Shown here: one piece after another, positions 35,793-44,377 of the stretch
Numbering within the stretch: the first letter of the stretch is position 1
Layout of the letters: each line of letters opens with the position of its first letter
NCBI RefSeq assembly: GCF_029714945.1
Contig: NZ_CP121634.1
Coordinates: 6,717,001 to 6,781,000 of the forward strand
Direction: 5' to 3'
From: Bradyrhizobium sp. CIAT3101
GTDB lineage: Bacteria; Pseudomonadota; Alphaproteobacteria; Rhizobiales; Xanthobacteraceae
Length of the DNA stretch: 64,000 nucleotides
Program-made: the position numbers and the translations under genes
The notes under the pieces: generated by a model
Seen by the model: only the letters and a program-made list of their open reading frames with translations
Databases searched by the model: none
Told to the model about the DNA's origin: nothing

Positions 35793-36473
35793 ATGGACAA
35801 GAGGCCGCACGCGCTCGTCACGGGTGCCAGTTCCGGGATTGGCGCTGCGATCGTCGAGCGCCTGTTGCGCGACGGCTGGCGCGTTACGGGCATCAGCCGC
35901 CGGCCTGCCTCATTCGACCATCCGGCGTTCGGTCATTTGGCGCTCGATCTCGGCAAGGTCGAGACCATCGCGAGCTCCGTCGCCGATCTCGCGCCGACCG
36001 CGCTCGTTCATGCCGCCGGCCTGCTCAAGGTCGGCCCGCTCGGATCGCTCGACCATGACGACGGTGCTGCGATGTGGCGGCTGCATGTCGATGTCGCCGA
36101 GCGTCTCGCCGACGCGCTGGCGCCACGCCTGCCGCAGGGCGGGCGCATCGTCTTCATCGGCAGCCGCACCGCAGCGGGAGCGGCCGGCCGCGGTCAATAT
36201 GCGGCGACGAAAGCGGCGCTGGTCGCAATGGCGCGGTCCTGGGCGAGCGAGCTCGCTCCGCGCGGCATCACGGTGAATGTCGTCGCACCCGCCGCGACCG
36301 AAACGCCGATGCTAAAGGACCCGACACGGGCTAACGTCACGCCAAAACTCCCGCCGATCGGCCGCTTCATTCAACCGGACGAAGTTGCAGCAGCCGTCGC
36401 GTTCCTGCTCTCGGCCGATGCCGGCGCCATCACCGGCCAGCAGCTCGTGATCTGCGGCGGCAGTTCGCTCTGA
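35793..36473 (+). CDS. SDR family oxidoreductase
   Basis: This 226-residue classical SDR has TGASSGIG, HAAG at the NNAG position, Ser in FIGSRTA, YAATK, and AGAITGQQLVICGG. It probably oxidises or reduces a sugar or its acid, in one unit with the SSS and sialidase-like genes (gap 15 bases). A partial degraded copy of its 3' half lies at 37582-37756 as part of a duplication scar. Confidence 0.9.
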   Translation: MDKRPHALVTGASSGIGAAIVERLLRDGWRVTGISRRPASFDHPAFGHLALDLGKVETIASSVADLAPTALVHAAGLLKVGPLGSLDHDDGAAMWRLHVDVAERLADALAPRLPQGGRIVFIGSRTAAGAAGRGQYAATKAALVAMARSWASELAPRGITVNVVAPAATETPMLKDPTRANVTPKLPPIGRFIQPDEVAAAVAFLLSADAGAITGQQLVICGGSSL

Positions 36474-36629
36474 GCGAGGGCCTTCACTCATAACGCGACG
36501 GGCCGACTGATATCCGGTCAACTTCCGACACCGGACAAGGGCGAGGCATTCCCAGAGGTCGCAGTTAGGCCAGAAGCGGAAGTCATCCAGCTCCGTTGCG
36601 TCGTCGCCTCATGACGGCTGGAGACTCAC

Positions 36630-37151
36630 TCAATCCTGTGCGCCGGGCAAGTCGCCGAAGAACTGGGCAACATCGTAGTTGGCGATCGTACGGGCAAGCA
36701 TCAGCGGCGTCACGCCGCTGCTGTTCTCTGCGTAAGGATCGGCACCAGCATCTCGCAAAAGCTTGATGACCGCGCCATCGCCGCGTGACGAGAAGATCGC
36801 CTTTCCGAGCGGAGTATTCCCGTTGGTGTCCCGCGGATCAATGATCGCTCCGGCGGCGATAAGGACGCGCGTAACCTCCGCAGAATTCGCCTGCGCCGCA
36901 AAGTGCAGTGGTGACCACCCATTGTTGTCCTGCGCACTGGGATCGGCACCGGTCTCGACCAATCGGGTCACTTCCGCGACTGCTCTGTTGGCAGCCGCAT
37001 AGTGAAGCGGCGAGCGGCCGGCCCGATCGATTGGATGCTTTCCGACCACTTCCGTCCTTCCACTCCACTTGCCAGACATCGCTGATGCCGTTGGTACATC
37101 AAGTGATGCGGCAAGCAGTTGGTGAGCTTCAACCAGAAGCGACATCATCAT
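36630..37151 (-). CDS. Ankyrin-repeat protein
   Basis: This 173-residue protein consists mainly of four ankyrin repeats: RSPLHYAAANR, WSPLHFAAQANS, NTPLGKAIFSS and VTPLMLART, each followed by the second helix and a GADP-type turn. It should mediate protein contacts. The start is uncertain. ATG triplets at 37151-37143 lie inside the end of the upstream membrane gene, which would couple them; an internal ATG at 37079 is possible. The region is visibly richer in A+T than its surroundings, which suggests transfer. Confidence 0.78.
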   Translation of the reverse strand: MMMSLLVEAHQLLAASLDVPTASAMSGKWSGRTEVVGKHPIDRAGRSPLHYAAANRAVAEVTRLVETGADPSAQDNNGWSPLHFAAQANSAEVTRVLIAAGAIIDPRDTNGNTPLGKAIFSSRGDGAVIKLLRDAGADPYAENSSGVTPLMLARTIANYDVAQFFGDLPGAQD

Positions 37152-37395
37152 TGGTCGATATTCGTGTCACCTTGTTGCGCAAAAATCTTCTTCGTTCATT
37201 GTATTCGCCAATGGTTGCATTGAGTGGCAACCCTGTCCACCGCAACAGTCCGACCGAGATTAGTATCGAGACAACGGATGCGAACAGTCCCCAAAGGAAA
37301 GTGTCGTTCGCAGATTTCCCTTGCAAAAGCGATACCGTAACGAAGCCAAACTCAGTCACAAGAATAAAGTACAGGATACACGGCAAACGCTTCAT
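37129..37395 (-). CDS. Small two-helix membrane protein
   Basis: This 88-residue protein has two hydrophobic segments, LPCILYFILVTEFGFVTVSL and FLWGLFASVVSILISVGLL, and a basic C-terminal tail (NERRRFLRNKV). I do not recognise it. It overlaps the ankyrin gene by 23 bases on the same strand and lies in the same A+T-richer patch. A membrane protein with a coupled ankyrin partner suggests a two-component sensor, toxin-immunity or anchor arrangement, but nothing proves it. Confidence 0.55.
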   Translation of the reverse strand: MKRLPCILYFILVTEFGFVTVSLLQGKSANDTFLWGLFASVVSILISVGLLRWTGLPLNATIGEYNERRRFLRNKVTRISTNDDVASG

Positions 37396-37515
37396 AGAGC
37401 GGCCCCATTTTGGCGGTTGCGCAGAAAATATGACACAACCTTGAGCCAACTGTCCATCCGGAAGCATGCGACGCTCAATTCGTAGTCGGCTTTGGGGCAA
37501 ATCCGGTAAAGCTCA

Positions 37516-37587
37516 AGCTCCAGCAGCTCCTCGACCCGCTCGAACGGGGCATCGCGCATCGGGCTGTGATAGACGACGCGATCGCCG
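37516..37587 (-). pseudogene. Duplicated 3' fragment of the Mfd-like gene
   Basis: This 72-base segment matches 38497-38568, the end of the intact helicase gene, at 71 of 72 positions, and keeps the reading frame (GDRVVYHSPMRDAPF...). It lacks the last five codons. On the right it joins directly to SDR sequence inside the shared hexamer TCGCCG. It is the junction of a tandem duplication. Confidence 0.85.
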
Positions 37588-37756
37588 ACGCGCTGGCACC
37601 GCGCCTGACGCTGGGCGGGCATCGTCTTCATCGGTAGCCGCACGGCATCGGGCGCGACCAGCCGCGATTGCAGCAACCGTTGCGTTCCTGCTCTCGGCCG
37701 ATGCCGGTGCGATCACCGGCCGGCAGCTCGTGATCTGCGGCGGCAGCTCGCTTTGA
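37582..37756 (+). pseudogene. Degraded fragment of the SDR gene
   Basis: 37582-37665 resembles 36106-36190 with several substitutions and a small deletion; 37668-37756 resembles 36385-36473, about nine tenths identical, and retains AGAITG and VICGG codons and the stop. About 195 bases between them are missing. It has drifted far more than the adjoining helicase fragment. It is a remnant of the SDR gene at 35793-36473. Confidence 0.85.
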
Positions 37757-37757
37757 G

Positions 37758-38399
37758 CTACAATCCCGGCGATCTCGCCGCCCAGGCCTTGGTGGCCTGA
37801 CAGCTTTCCATCGCTCGCATGTAGGCAGGGCGTGCCGTCGTGCGGGCGAGATAATCCCGCTCGGTCAAACCCGGGACGTAATTGCCGGTTCGCAGGCCGA
37901 GCAGGAGGGCGTAGCTCACCGAGATATCGGCAGCCGTGAATCGGTCGCCGGCGAGATAGGGGCAATCCGCGAGGCGGCGGATCACCAACCCCAGCCGGCT
38001 CTCGAAGGTCTCGTGCGCCCAACGGGTCACCCGTACCTCTCGCTCGGCTTCGGGCGCCAGTTGGCGGCCGACGATGACGGCGTTCATAGGCCCGGCGAGC
38101 CCGGCCTCGCCCAAGTGGAGAAATTGCAGATAGGACGCGAAGGCGGGATCGTCCGGGGCGACGGCGAGTGAACCTGAACCGTGGCGGGCGAGCAGATACT
38201 CGAGAATCGCGATCGATTCGACCATGATCGTCTCGCCGTCCTGCAGCGCGGGAATGAAGCCGGCGGGGTTGATCGCTAGGAAATCGCGATCAATCTCGGC
38301 TGCGAGCAGATCGACCGGATGCAGCCGGTAAGCCAATCCCAATTCCTCGAGCAGCCAGACAACACGGAAGCCCCGGCCTTCGCCATAGACGGTGAGCAT
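37758..38399 (-). CDS. Glutathione S-transferase family protein
   Basis: This 213-residue protein has a thioredoxin-like N-domain (MLTVYGEGRGFRVVWLLEE), with the cis-Pro region INPAGFIPALQDG and the glutathione-site ES in MVESIAILEYLL. The helical C-domain runs from about residue 85, with the family Asp in FTAADISVSYALL. It is a cytosolic GST. The frame extends to 38474, but I start at ATG 38399, where the fold begins and GGAG lies nine bases before. It sits between the duplication scar and the Mfd-like gene and is probably co-oriented with the latter. Confidence 0.87.
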   Translation of the reverse strand: MLTVYGEGRGFRVVWLLEELGLAYRLHPVDLLAAEIDRDFLAINPAGFIPALQDGETIMVESIAILEYLLARHGSGSLAVAPDDPAFASYLQFLHLGEAGLAGPMNAVIVGRQLAPEAEREVRVTRWAHETFESRLGLVIRRLADCPYLAGDRFTAADISVSYALLLGLRTGNYVPGLTERDYLARTTARPAYMRAMESCQATKAWAARSPGL

Positions 38400-38480
38400 G
38401 GTTGAGCACTCCAGGATTGGGCGAGATGTACCAATTCGCAGAGGTAAGACAGTTCCCACTTCGTGGGGTTGCAATCGAGG

Positions 38481-41400
38481 TCAGGACTCGTCGAGCAGCT
38501 CCAGCAGTTCCTCGACCCGCTCGAACGGGGCATCGCGCATCGGGCTGTGATAGACGACGCGATCGCCGTCGCGCTGCAGGGTCTTCCCCTTCGACTTCCG
38601 CAACCGTCCCGGCAGGAACGTCGCGGCGACAGCGGCATGCCCGACGTCGAGGCGGATGATGCCTCTGCGCTTGCAGTCCAGCCTCAACCGCGCCGCCGAA
38701 AAGAAATCGCGGGCAGCCGGCGGCAACGGTCCGAAGCGGCGCGAGGTTTCCTCCTCGAGATCGTCCAGCTCGTCCTCGTTGGCGCAGCGCGCGGCGCGGG
38801 CATAGAGCTCCAGCCGCACGGGCGCCGATTGCACGTAGCTTGCGGGCAGCATGTCCGCGACCGGCAGATTGAGGTCGGGCACCCACACCACGGACATGCC
38901 GTCGTCGACCTTCTCCGAGGCCATCTTCAAAAGATGACTGTAGAGCACGGGGCCGAACACCTGGACGTGGCCGGATTGCAGCTCCGAGAACAGATCGCCG
39001 GCGCCGCGAAGATCGAGGTCGCGCTCGCTGATCGCAAAACCCGCGCCCGGCCGGCTGAACTCCTCCAGCACGGCGAGCCGCTTCTCGGACTGCACCGAGG
39101 CCGACTCGGTGAGGAGATAGGCGAAGGCGCGGATGCCGCCACGGCCGACGCGCCCGCGCAGCTGGTGCAGCTGGGCGAGACCGAAATTTTCCGGCCAGCA
39201 CACCACGATGGTGTTGGCGCGCGGGATGTCGAGGCCGCTCTCGACGATGTTGGTGGCAAGCAGCACATCGGCCTTGCCCTCGACGAACGTCATCATCCGC
39301 TCGTCGATCTCGTCGGCCGGCAGTTTGCCGTGCAGGCAGACGATCTTGAGATCGGGCGCCACCGCCTGCACGCGCGCCAGCATCGGCTCCAGATCCTGGA
39401 TGCGCGGGCAGATCAGAAAACTCTGCCCGTGCCGCCGCTGCTCGCGCAGCAGGGCCGAGGCGATGGCGGCATCCGACAGCGGCGCGATCTTGGTCGCGAC
39501 CGGAAGCCGGTGCACAGGCGGCGATGCGATGACGCTCAGATCCCTGAAGCCGGCAAGACCCGCGGCGAGCGTGCGCGGGATCGGCGTGGCGCTCATCCAG
39601 AGCGTATGCGCATTCTTGGCGAGCCCGGACAGCTTTGCCTTCTCGGCGGCGCCAAAATGCTGCTCCTCGTCGATGATGACGAGCCCGAGATCGTCGAACT
39701 TCACGTCCTTCGAGGTGAGCGCCTGCGTTCCGACCACGACTTTGATCCGCCCGCTGCGCAAGCCTTCCCTGGTCTCCCGCGTCTCGGCACCGGAGGTGGC
39801 GCGCGACAGGCTGCCGACCTCGATATCGAGCGGCGCAAACCGCTTGCGGAAGGTCGCGACATGCTGCCGCGCCAATACGGTCGTCGGCACCGCGATCGCC
39901 ACCTGCTTGCCGGACAGCACGACGGCTGCCGCCGCCCGCAGCGCCACCTCGGTCTTGCCGAACCCGACATCGCCGCAGATCACGCGGTCCATGGGATGGC
40001 CGGACGCGAGATCGTCCAGCACGTCGTGGATCGCCTTGGCCTGATCGATCGTCGTGAAATAGGGAAAGCGCGCGACGAATTTTTCGTAGGCCGATCCCGG
40101 CGGGACCAGCTTTTCCGCCTTGCGCCGCTTGCGCTGGCTGATGTGCTTGGCAAGCACCTTGCCGGCGGCCTGGATCTCCTGCTCTGCCTCGCTGCGGCGG
40201 GCCCACCAGGTGCTGCCATCCGCCTTGTCGAGTGCGAGCTTGCCACGCTCCGTCGAGTAGGGCCACATCTGCGCCAGATCGGGCGGCGGCACCAGCACTG
40301 CGTTGTCGCCGGCGAAGGACAGCCGGACCATCTCACGCATGGCGCCGCCGCCCGTGTTCACGGTCTGCAAGCCATCGAGCACGCCGATGCCGCGCTGGAG
40401 ATGCACCACCACTGTGCCCTGCTCCGGCACGTCGGCATGATCGAACGCCGCGCTCCAGCTGCGCGCCATCGGCTGCGGATGATGCGCGCGGCTGCCGAGC
40501 ACGTCGGTCGCGGTCAGGACGACAGCAGGCTTCTTGCCGGGAATGACGAAGCCGCCGTCGAGATCGGCGAGCAACGCCACGTCGCGAGGGCGCGCGTCCT
40601 CGGCCTCGGCCCAATCCGCGACGCGTTCCGCCTTGACGCCGCTCATCCGCTCCATCGTGCGCAGATCCTCCTCGATCGCGGCAGCGAGGATCAGACGCGA
40701 ACCGGCGCGCCTGGCTTCATCGACGAAGGCGCGAAGCGCTTTCCTGGCGGATGAGAGCTTGGAAAATTCCGGCGTCGGCTGGAATGGAGCGGACCGCGGC
40801 AGCACCTTCATGCCACGGGTCGCTTGCTTCCAGTCGCCCCGCGCCAGATATTCGCGCTCCCGGTCGGCGCGGCCCGCGGCCTCCTCGATCGTGCTCAGCC
40901 AGGCATCGGCATGCACGGCAACGCCGGCATCCGCGATCCATTTGGCCTTGCCGCAATAGTCGAACAGCGTCGCGCGCTTAGGCCGCGCGCCAGTGATGGC
41001 TAGCCGCTCCGACATGGGATCGACGAGAAGCTCCTTGGTCTCGAAGATGATGTCGTGCTCTTGCGGATCGAACGCCACGATCCGTTTGATGATGCGCCCG
41101 GAATGCTCCACCCGGAACGGCCCCAGCGCGCCTGCGGGAAATATCTCAAAGGTCTGGCCGTGAAACAGCGCGCCGCCTGGATAATCCGGCTCGTCGTCGA
41201 GATCATAGCCCAGCTCTTCGAGACGGACGCGAAGCTCGCTCTCGGAGAAACTGCCGCCGACCTTCAAACCCGTGTTCAGGCGCAGCAGGCTCGCCGGCGG
41301 CGGCAGGCGTTCCATCACCGCTTCCGCCGTCGAGACCAGAAAGATCGGCTGCCTGGATTTCGCAAGGCGACGCAGCACCGAGGCGCGGCGGCCGGCGATC

Positions 41401-41813
41401 TCGCGCGATGGTTCCAACTGATCGAACGGCAGCGTGTTCAGCCGCGGGAAGACCAGGACCTCGCAGGACGGGTCGAGCGCGTGAATCACGCTGCCGAGCC
41501 GCTCGGCCCTGTTCTCGCTCTCGGCGAGGAAGACGAGACCGCTGCGCCCGGAGTCCTTCCACTGCGCCAGCAGGTGCAGCGCCATCATGCCCAGCGGCGA
41601 CGACGACGCGATCGTGGCGCGCTGCACGCCCTTGCTCGTCTTGGGAGTACTCTTGCTCAGTGAGCGCCTGCTTGTCGAGCTCTTGACGAGTGGGCTCTTG
41701 GCGAGTGAGCGCTTTTTGAGCGAGCCCTTCTTCGGAGAGATCTTGGCTGGCCGCAATTTCTTGGAATGACGCACGTGAATCCGTTTCTCGTCGTAGGCAG
41801 TCGCTAATGGCAC
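38481..41813 (-). CDS. Mfd-like transcription-repair coupling helicase
   Basis: This 1110-residue protein has the Mfd layout: a UvrB-like N-terminal part (LAESENRAERLG, FPRLNTLPFDQLEPSRE), a CarD-like RNA-polymerase-interaction segment (VVVHLQRGIGVLDGLQ), and a superfamily 2 motor with Walker A GDVGFGKT, DEEQ in IIDEEQHFG, SATPIPRT and QLRGRVGRG. The C-terminal regulatory domain follows. Relative to common Mfd it has a Lys/Ser-rich basic N-terminus of about 65 residues (KKRSLAKSPLVKSS). It may be a second Mfd paralogue; whether the genome has another cannot be seen here. Start is uncertain: GTG 41813 or GTG 41774. Confidence 0.82.
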   Translation of the reverse strand: MPLATAYDEKRIHVRHSKKLRPAKISPKKGSLKKRSLAKSPLVKSSTSRRSLSKSTPKTSKGVQRATIASSSPLGMMALHLLAQWKDSGRSGLVFLAESENRAERLGSVIHALDPSCEVLVFPRLNTLPFDQLEPSREIAGRRASVLRRLAKSRQPIFLVSTAEAVMERLPPPASLLRLNTGLKVGGSFSESELRVRLEELGYDLDDEPDYPGGALFHGQTFEIFPAGALGPFRVEHSGRIIKRIVAFDPQEHDIIFETKELLVDPMSERLAITGARPKRATLFDYCGKAKWIADAGVAVHADAWLSTIEEAAGRADREREYLARGDWKQATRGMKVLPRSAPFQPTPEFSKLSSARKALRAFVDEARRAGSRLILAAAIEEDLRTMERMSGVKAERVADWAEAEDARPRDVALLADLDGGFVIPGKKPAVVLTATDVLGSRAHHPQPMARSWSAAFDHADVPEQGTVVVHLQRGIGVLDGLQTVNTGGGAMREMVRLSFAGDNAVLVPPPDLAQMWPYSTERGKLALDKADGSTWWARRSEAEQEIQAAGKVLAKHISQRKRRKAEKLVPPGSAYEKFVARFPYFTTIDQAKAIHDVLDDLASGHPMDRVICGDVGFGKTEVALRAAAAVVLSGKQVAIAVPTTVLARQHVATFRKRFAPLDIEVGSLSRATSGAETRETREGLRSGRIKVVVGTQALTSKDVKFDDLGLVIIDEEQHFGAAEKAKLSGLAKNAHTLWMSATPIPRTLAAGLAGFRDLSVIASPPVHRLPVATKIAPLSDAAIASALLREQRRHGQSFLICPRIQDLEPMLARVQAVAPDLKIVCLHGKLPADEIDERMMTFVEGKADVLLATNIVESGLDIPRANTIVVCWPENFGLAQLHQLRGRVGRGGIRAFAYLLTESASVQSEKRLAVLEEFSRPGAGFAISERDLDLRGAGDLFSELQSGHVQVFGPVLYSHLLKMASEKVDDGMSVVWVPDLNLPVADMLPASYVQSAPVRLELYARAARCANEDELDDLEEETSRRFGPLPPAARDFFSAARLRLDCKRRGIIRLDVGHAAVAATFLPGRLRKSKGKTLQRDGDRVVYHSPMRDAPFERVEELLELLDES

Positions 41814-41864
41814 GCGCAGCCGAGTTCGTCTCGATTCGGTCGCGGTTGGTCATGCAAATGGGAC

Positions 41865-41886
41865 GAGGCGTGCGAAGGCACGCCTC
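41865..41886 (-). other. Perfect stem-loop upstream of the Mfd-like gene
   Basis: GAGGCGTGC and GCACGCCTC are perfect 9-base arms around GAAG. It lies about 50 bases upstream of the helicase start and downstream of the CoA-transferase stop on the same strand. No U-run follows, so it is a possible attenuator or mRNA-stability element, not a clear terminator. Confidence 0.4.
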
Positions 41887-42004
41887 CCCAAAACAACCTC
41901 GTGCGACGCAGAGGTCGCCGGCCAACGCAAAAAGCGCGAGGATGAGCCGCCAGTCGTCTAGCAGACGCGCCGGCTCATTTCCACTCCTGTCTCGATTGCC
42001 GCGG

Positions 42005-43192
42005 CTAAATGATGCCGCTCTGCCGCAGCGCTGCAATAGCGGCCTTGTCGTAGCCGAGTTCCGCCAGCACAGAATCAGTATGCTCGCCGAGCGTCGGCGG
42101 ACGCGCCGCGATTTCGCCGGGTGTTTCCGACAACCGGATGGCGGCGCGGGCAACCGGCGCCTGCTTCGGCAAGCCGGGATAGTCGACGTCCTGCAAGAAG
42201 CCGGCGGCGCGAATGTGCGGATGATCCAGCGCCTGCTGCGGGCTCAGCACAGGCCCGGTTGGAATCATCGCCTTGCCGAGCGTATCGACCGCTTCCTGCG
42301 TGGTGCGCTCGGCGCACCAGCGCGCCATCCGCTCGCTGATGACGGGTCCGTTATTGCCGCGGCTGATGTCGTCGGCAAAGCGCGGATCGTTCAGCCAAAG
42401 CTCCTCCTCGCCCATCAGTCTCGCCCAGCGCTTGAACAGCGGATGCCCCGTGACCTGGCACAGCACCCAGCCGTCCTTGGTGCGGTAGATATCCGCTGGC
42501 GCCGCGGTCTGGCCGAGATTGCCCGTCGGAACGCGGTTGACGTTGATGACGGCCTGCTCGATCAGCGTCGCATTGGTGAAGGACAATGCGGTCGCCAGCA
42601 GCGCGCCCTCGACGATCTGCCCGCGCCCGGACTTGCCGCGCTCGATCAGGGCTGCGAGCGTGCCGAACGCGCAATGCAGCGCGGTGCCGAAATCGACCCA
42701 GTTCACCGCCGCGCGGTAAGGCGGATTGCCGGCGCCGGTCATGTAGACCGAGCCCGACATGACCTGTCCGACGCCATCGAAGCCGACGCGGTCGGACCAC
42801 GGCCCCGGCCCGCCGAACGCGGTGGCGGTCGTCAGGATGATGTCCGGCTTGATCGCCTTCAACGAGTCGTAATCGAGCTTCATGGCGCGGAGCGTCTGCG
42901 GCGGCAGATTGGCGACGACCACGTCTGCCGTCGCCACCAGCCGGCGCATCACCTCCTGCCCCTCCGGCGTCATCGGATCGAGCGTGATGCACTTCTTGTT
43001 GCGGTTGACCTGGAGGAACAGCGCGCCCTCGCCGCCTTCGCCGACCGGCGCCACGAAGCGATCCTCGCTGCCGTCGCGCTTTTCGACGCGAATGACCTCG
43101 GCGCCGAACTCGGCCAGCAATGTCGCGCAATACGGTCCCGCGATATAGCGCCCGAAATCGAGGACGCGCACGCCTTCCAGAACTCCCCCCAT
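42005..43192 (-). CDS. CaiB/BaiF family CoA transferase
   Basis: This 395-residue class III CoA transferase moves CoA between carboxylic acids. It begins LEGVRVLDFGRYIAGPYCA, then LLAEFGAEVIRVEKRDG, NRNKKCITLD and TLRAMKLDYDSLKAIKPDI, all family hallmarks. A probable catalytic Asp is in NWVDFGTALH. The C-terminus has ARPPTLGEHTDSVL. The frame reaches 43246, but ATG 43192 with AAGAGG before it begins the conserved fold. The substrate is unknown. It is divergent from a VOC protein gene. Confidence 0.9.
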   Translation of the reverse strand: MGGVLEGVRVLDFGRYIAGPYCATLLAEFGAEVIRVEKRDGSEDRFVAPVGEGGEGALFLQVNRNKKCITLDPMTPEGQEVMRRLVATADVVVANLPPQTLRAMKLDYDSLKAIKPDIILTTATAFGGPGPWSDRVGFDGVGQVMSGSVYMTGAGNPPYRAAVNWVDFGTALHCAFGTLAALIERGKSGRGQIVEGALLATALSFTNATLIEQAVINVNRVPTGNLGQTAAPADIYRTKDGWVLCQVTGHPLFKRWARLMGEEELWLNDPRFADDISRGNNGPVISERMARWCAERTTQEAVDTLGKAMIPTGPVLSPQQALDHPHIRAAGFLQDVDYPGLPKQAPVARAAIRLSETPGEIAARPPTLGEHTDSVLAELGYDKAAIAALRQSGII

Positions 43193-43365
43193 CGACCTCT
43201 TCTTTCGCTCGCGATTTGCGGTCAGATTACAGGGAATGGGTGCCACGGCAAGGTGCAGCGCACACGTTGCCGCGCTCCCAAGATGTGATCATTCAACCGT
43301 TTCGGCTGGCGGAAATTCTGCTCTAGTATGGAGCCAGTCGTCCCTCCAGCGAGAAGCTCACATCC

Positions 43366-44253
43366 ATGCCGCAACAATTCGATCGATCCGCAGAAGATCT
43401 CGGCAACGCCATCCATTTCGAGCACGTCAACATCCAGGTTCCGGACCAGCGCCTTGCCACCCTGTTCTACGTCACCGGCCTCGGACTGACCCGCGATCCC
43501 TATCTGATGGTGTCCGACACCAACATGTGGATCAATGCCGGACGAAGCCAGTTTCATCTGCCGAGCGGCAAGGCGCAGGTGCTGCGCGGCCATACCGGGC
43601 TCGTCATCGAGGGGCGCGAGGCGCTGCTGGCGCGACTGGCCTCGGTCAAAAGCAAGCTCGAAGGCACGGCCTTCGCATACGCCGAGCATAACGACCATGT
43701 CGAAGCGACCTGCCCCTGGGGCAACCGCATCCGCGTCCACGAGCCGGACGCGGCGCGCTTCGGACGCATCACGCTCGGCATTCCCTATGTCGAGTTCGAG
43801 GTGCCGGCCGGATCGGCGCAGGCGATCTGCGCCTTCTATCCGGAGATCATGGGCATGCCCGCGGCCTTGCGCAACGGCGACGGCAAGGTTGCGGCGGTGA
43901 AGACCGGCCGCGACCAGCATCTGCTGTTCCGCGAGACCGACCGGGCACAGCCCGATTATGACGGCCACCATGTGCAGATGTACATCACCGATTTCTCCGG
44001 CCCCTACCGCAAGCTGCTGGCGCGCGATCTGATCTCCCGCGAGGACAACCAGTATCAGTACCGCTTCTGCGACATCGTCGATCTCGACAGCGGCAAGCCT
44101 CTCTTCACCGTCGAGCACGAGGTGCGCAGCGCGACGCATCCGATGTTCATGCGGCCGATGGTCAATCGCAATCCGGCGGTGAACAACCGCAACTACGCCT
44201 ACAGCCACGATCAGGCCTCGTGGGCGATGGGCCCGGACCAATACGAGGGATAG
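43366..44253 (+). CDS. VOC superfamily protein (dioxygenase-like)
   Basis: This 295-residue protein carries two VOC modules: one from AIHFEHVNIQVPDQRLATLF and another from IPYVEFEVPAGSAQAICAF. The histidine in HHVQMYI, at about residue 205, and the Glu of VEHEV are candidate metal ligands. It resembles extradiol-dioxygenase-type VOC proteins in size and pattern but lacks proof of a complete metal site. It ends 124 bases before the peptide gene at 44378. Confidence 0.75.
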   Translation: MPQQFDRSAEDLGNAIHFEHVNIQVPDQRLATLFYVTGLGLTRDPYLMVSDTNMWINAGRSQFHLPSGKAQVLRGHTGLVIEGREALLARLASVKSKLEGTAFAYAEHNDHVEATCPWGNRIRVHEPDAARFGRITLGIPYVEFEVPAGSAQAICAFYPEIMGMPAALRNGDGKVAAVKTGRDQHLLFRETDRAQPDYDGHHVQMYITDFSGPYRKLLARDLISREDNQYQYRFCDIVDLDSGKPLFTVEHEVRSATHPMFMRPMVNRNPAVNNRNYAYSHDQASWAMGPDQYEG

Positions 44254-44287
44254 GACTCCGGCGACGAAATTCGCGACAGGAGAGCAA

Positions 44288-44330
44288 CGTGATACCGGTC
44301 ACGGCGCTCGCGTGATGCATGCGGCATGCT
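44288..44330 (+). promoter_or_regulatory. CRP/FNR-type site and -10 of peptide gene A
   Basis: The dyad CGTGATACCGGTCACG (44288-44303) is followed after 21 bases by CATGCT (44325-44330), a weak -10. If that hexamer is at -12 to -7 the dyad is centred at -41.5, the class II activator position. The leader to the ATG would be 41 bases. The same geometry occurs at the two other peptide genes. Confidence 0.7.
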
Positions 44331-44377
44331 GTCAACAGTTGCAGGGATGATCCCGCAGCGTGAACAGGAGAGACAAC

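Noticed and set aside
37392..37676. 94-codon frame across the duplication scar
   Set aside because: It starts in antisense SDR remnant, runs through the mfd fragment and ends in intergenic sequence; it is a chimera of fragments without a start signal.
37466..37756. 96-codon plus-strand frame over the scar
   Set aside because: Only its last part is SDR sequence; it lacks the cofactor domain and active site, so I list it as a pseudogene.
38463..40754. 763-codon open frame opposite the Mfd-like gene
   Set aside because: Antisense shadow of a gene with complete helicase motifs; composition is that of frame artefacts.
41865..41886. Terminator call for the hairpin before the Mfd-like gene
   Set aside because: The stem is perfect but no U-run follows on either strand.
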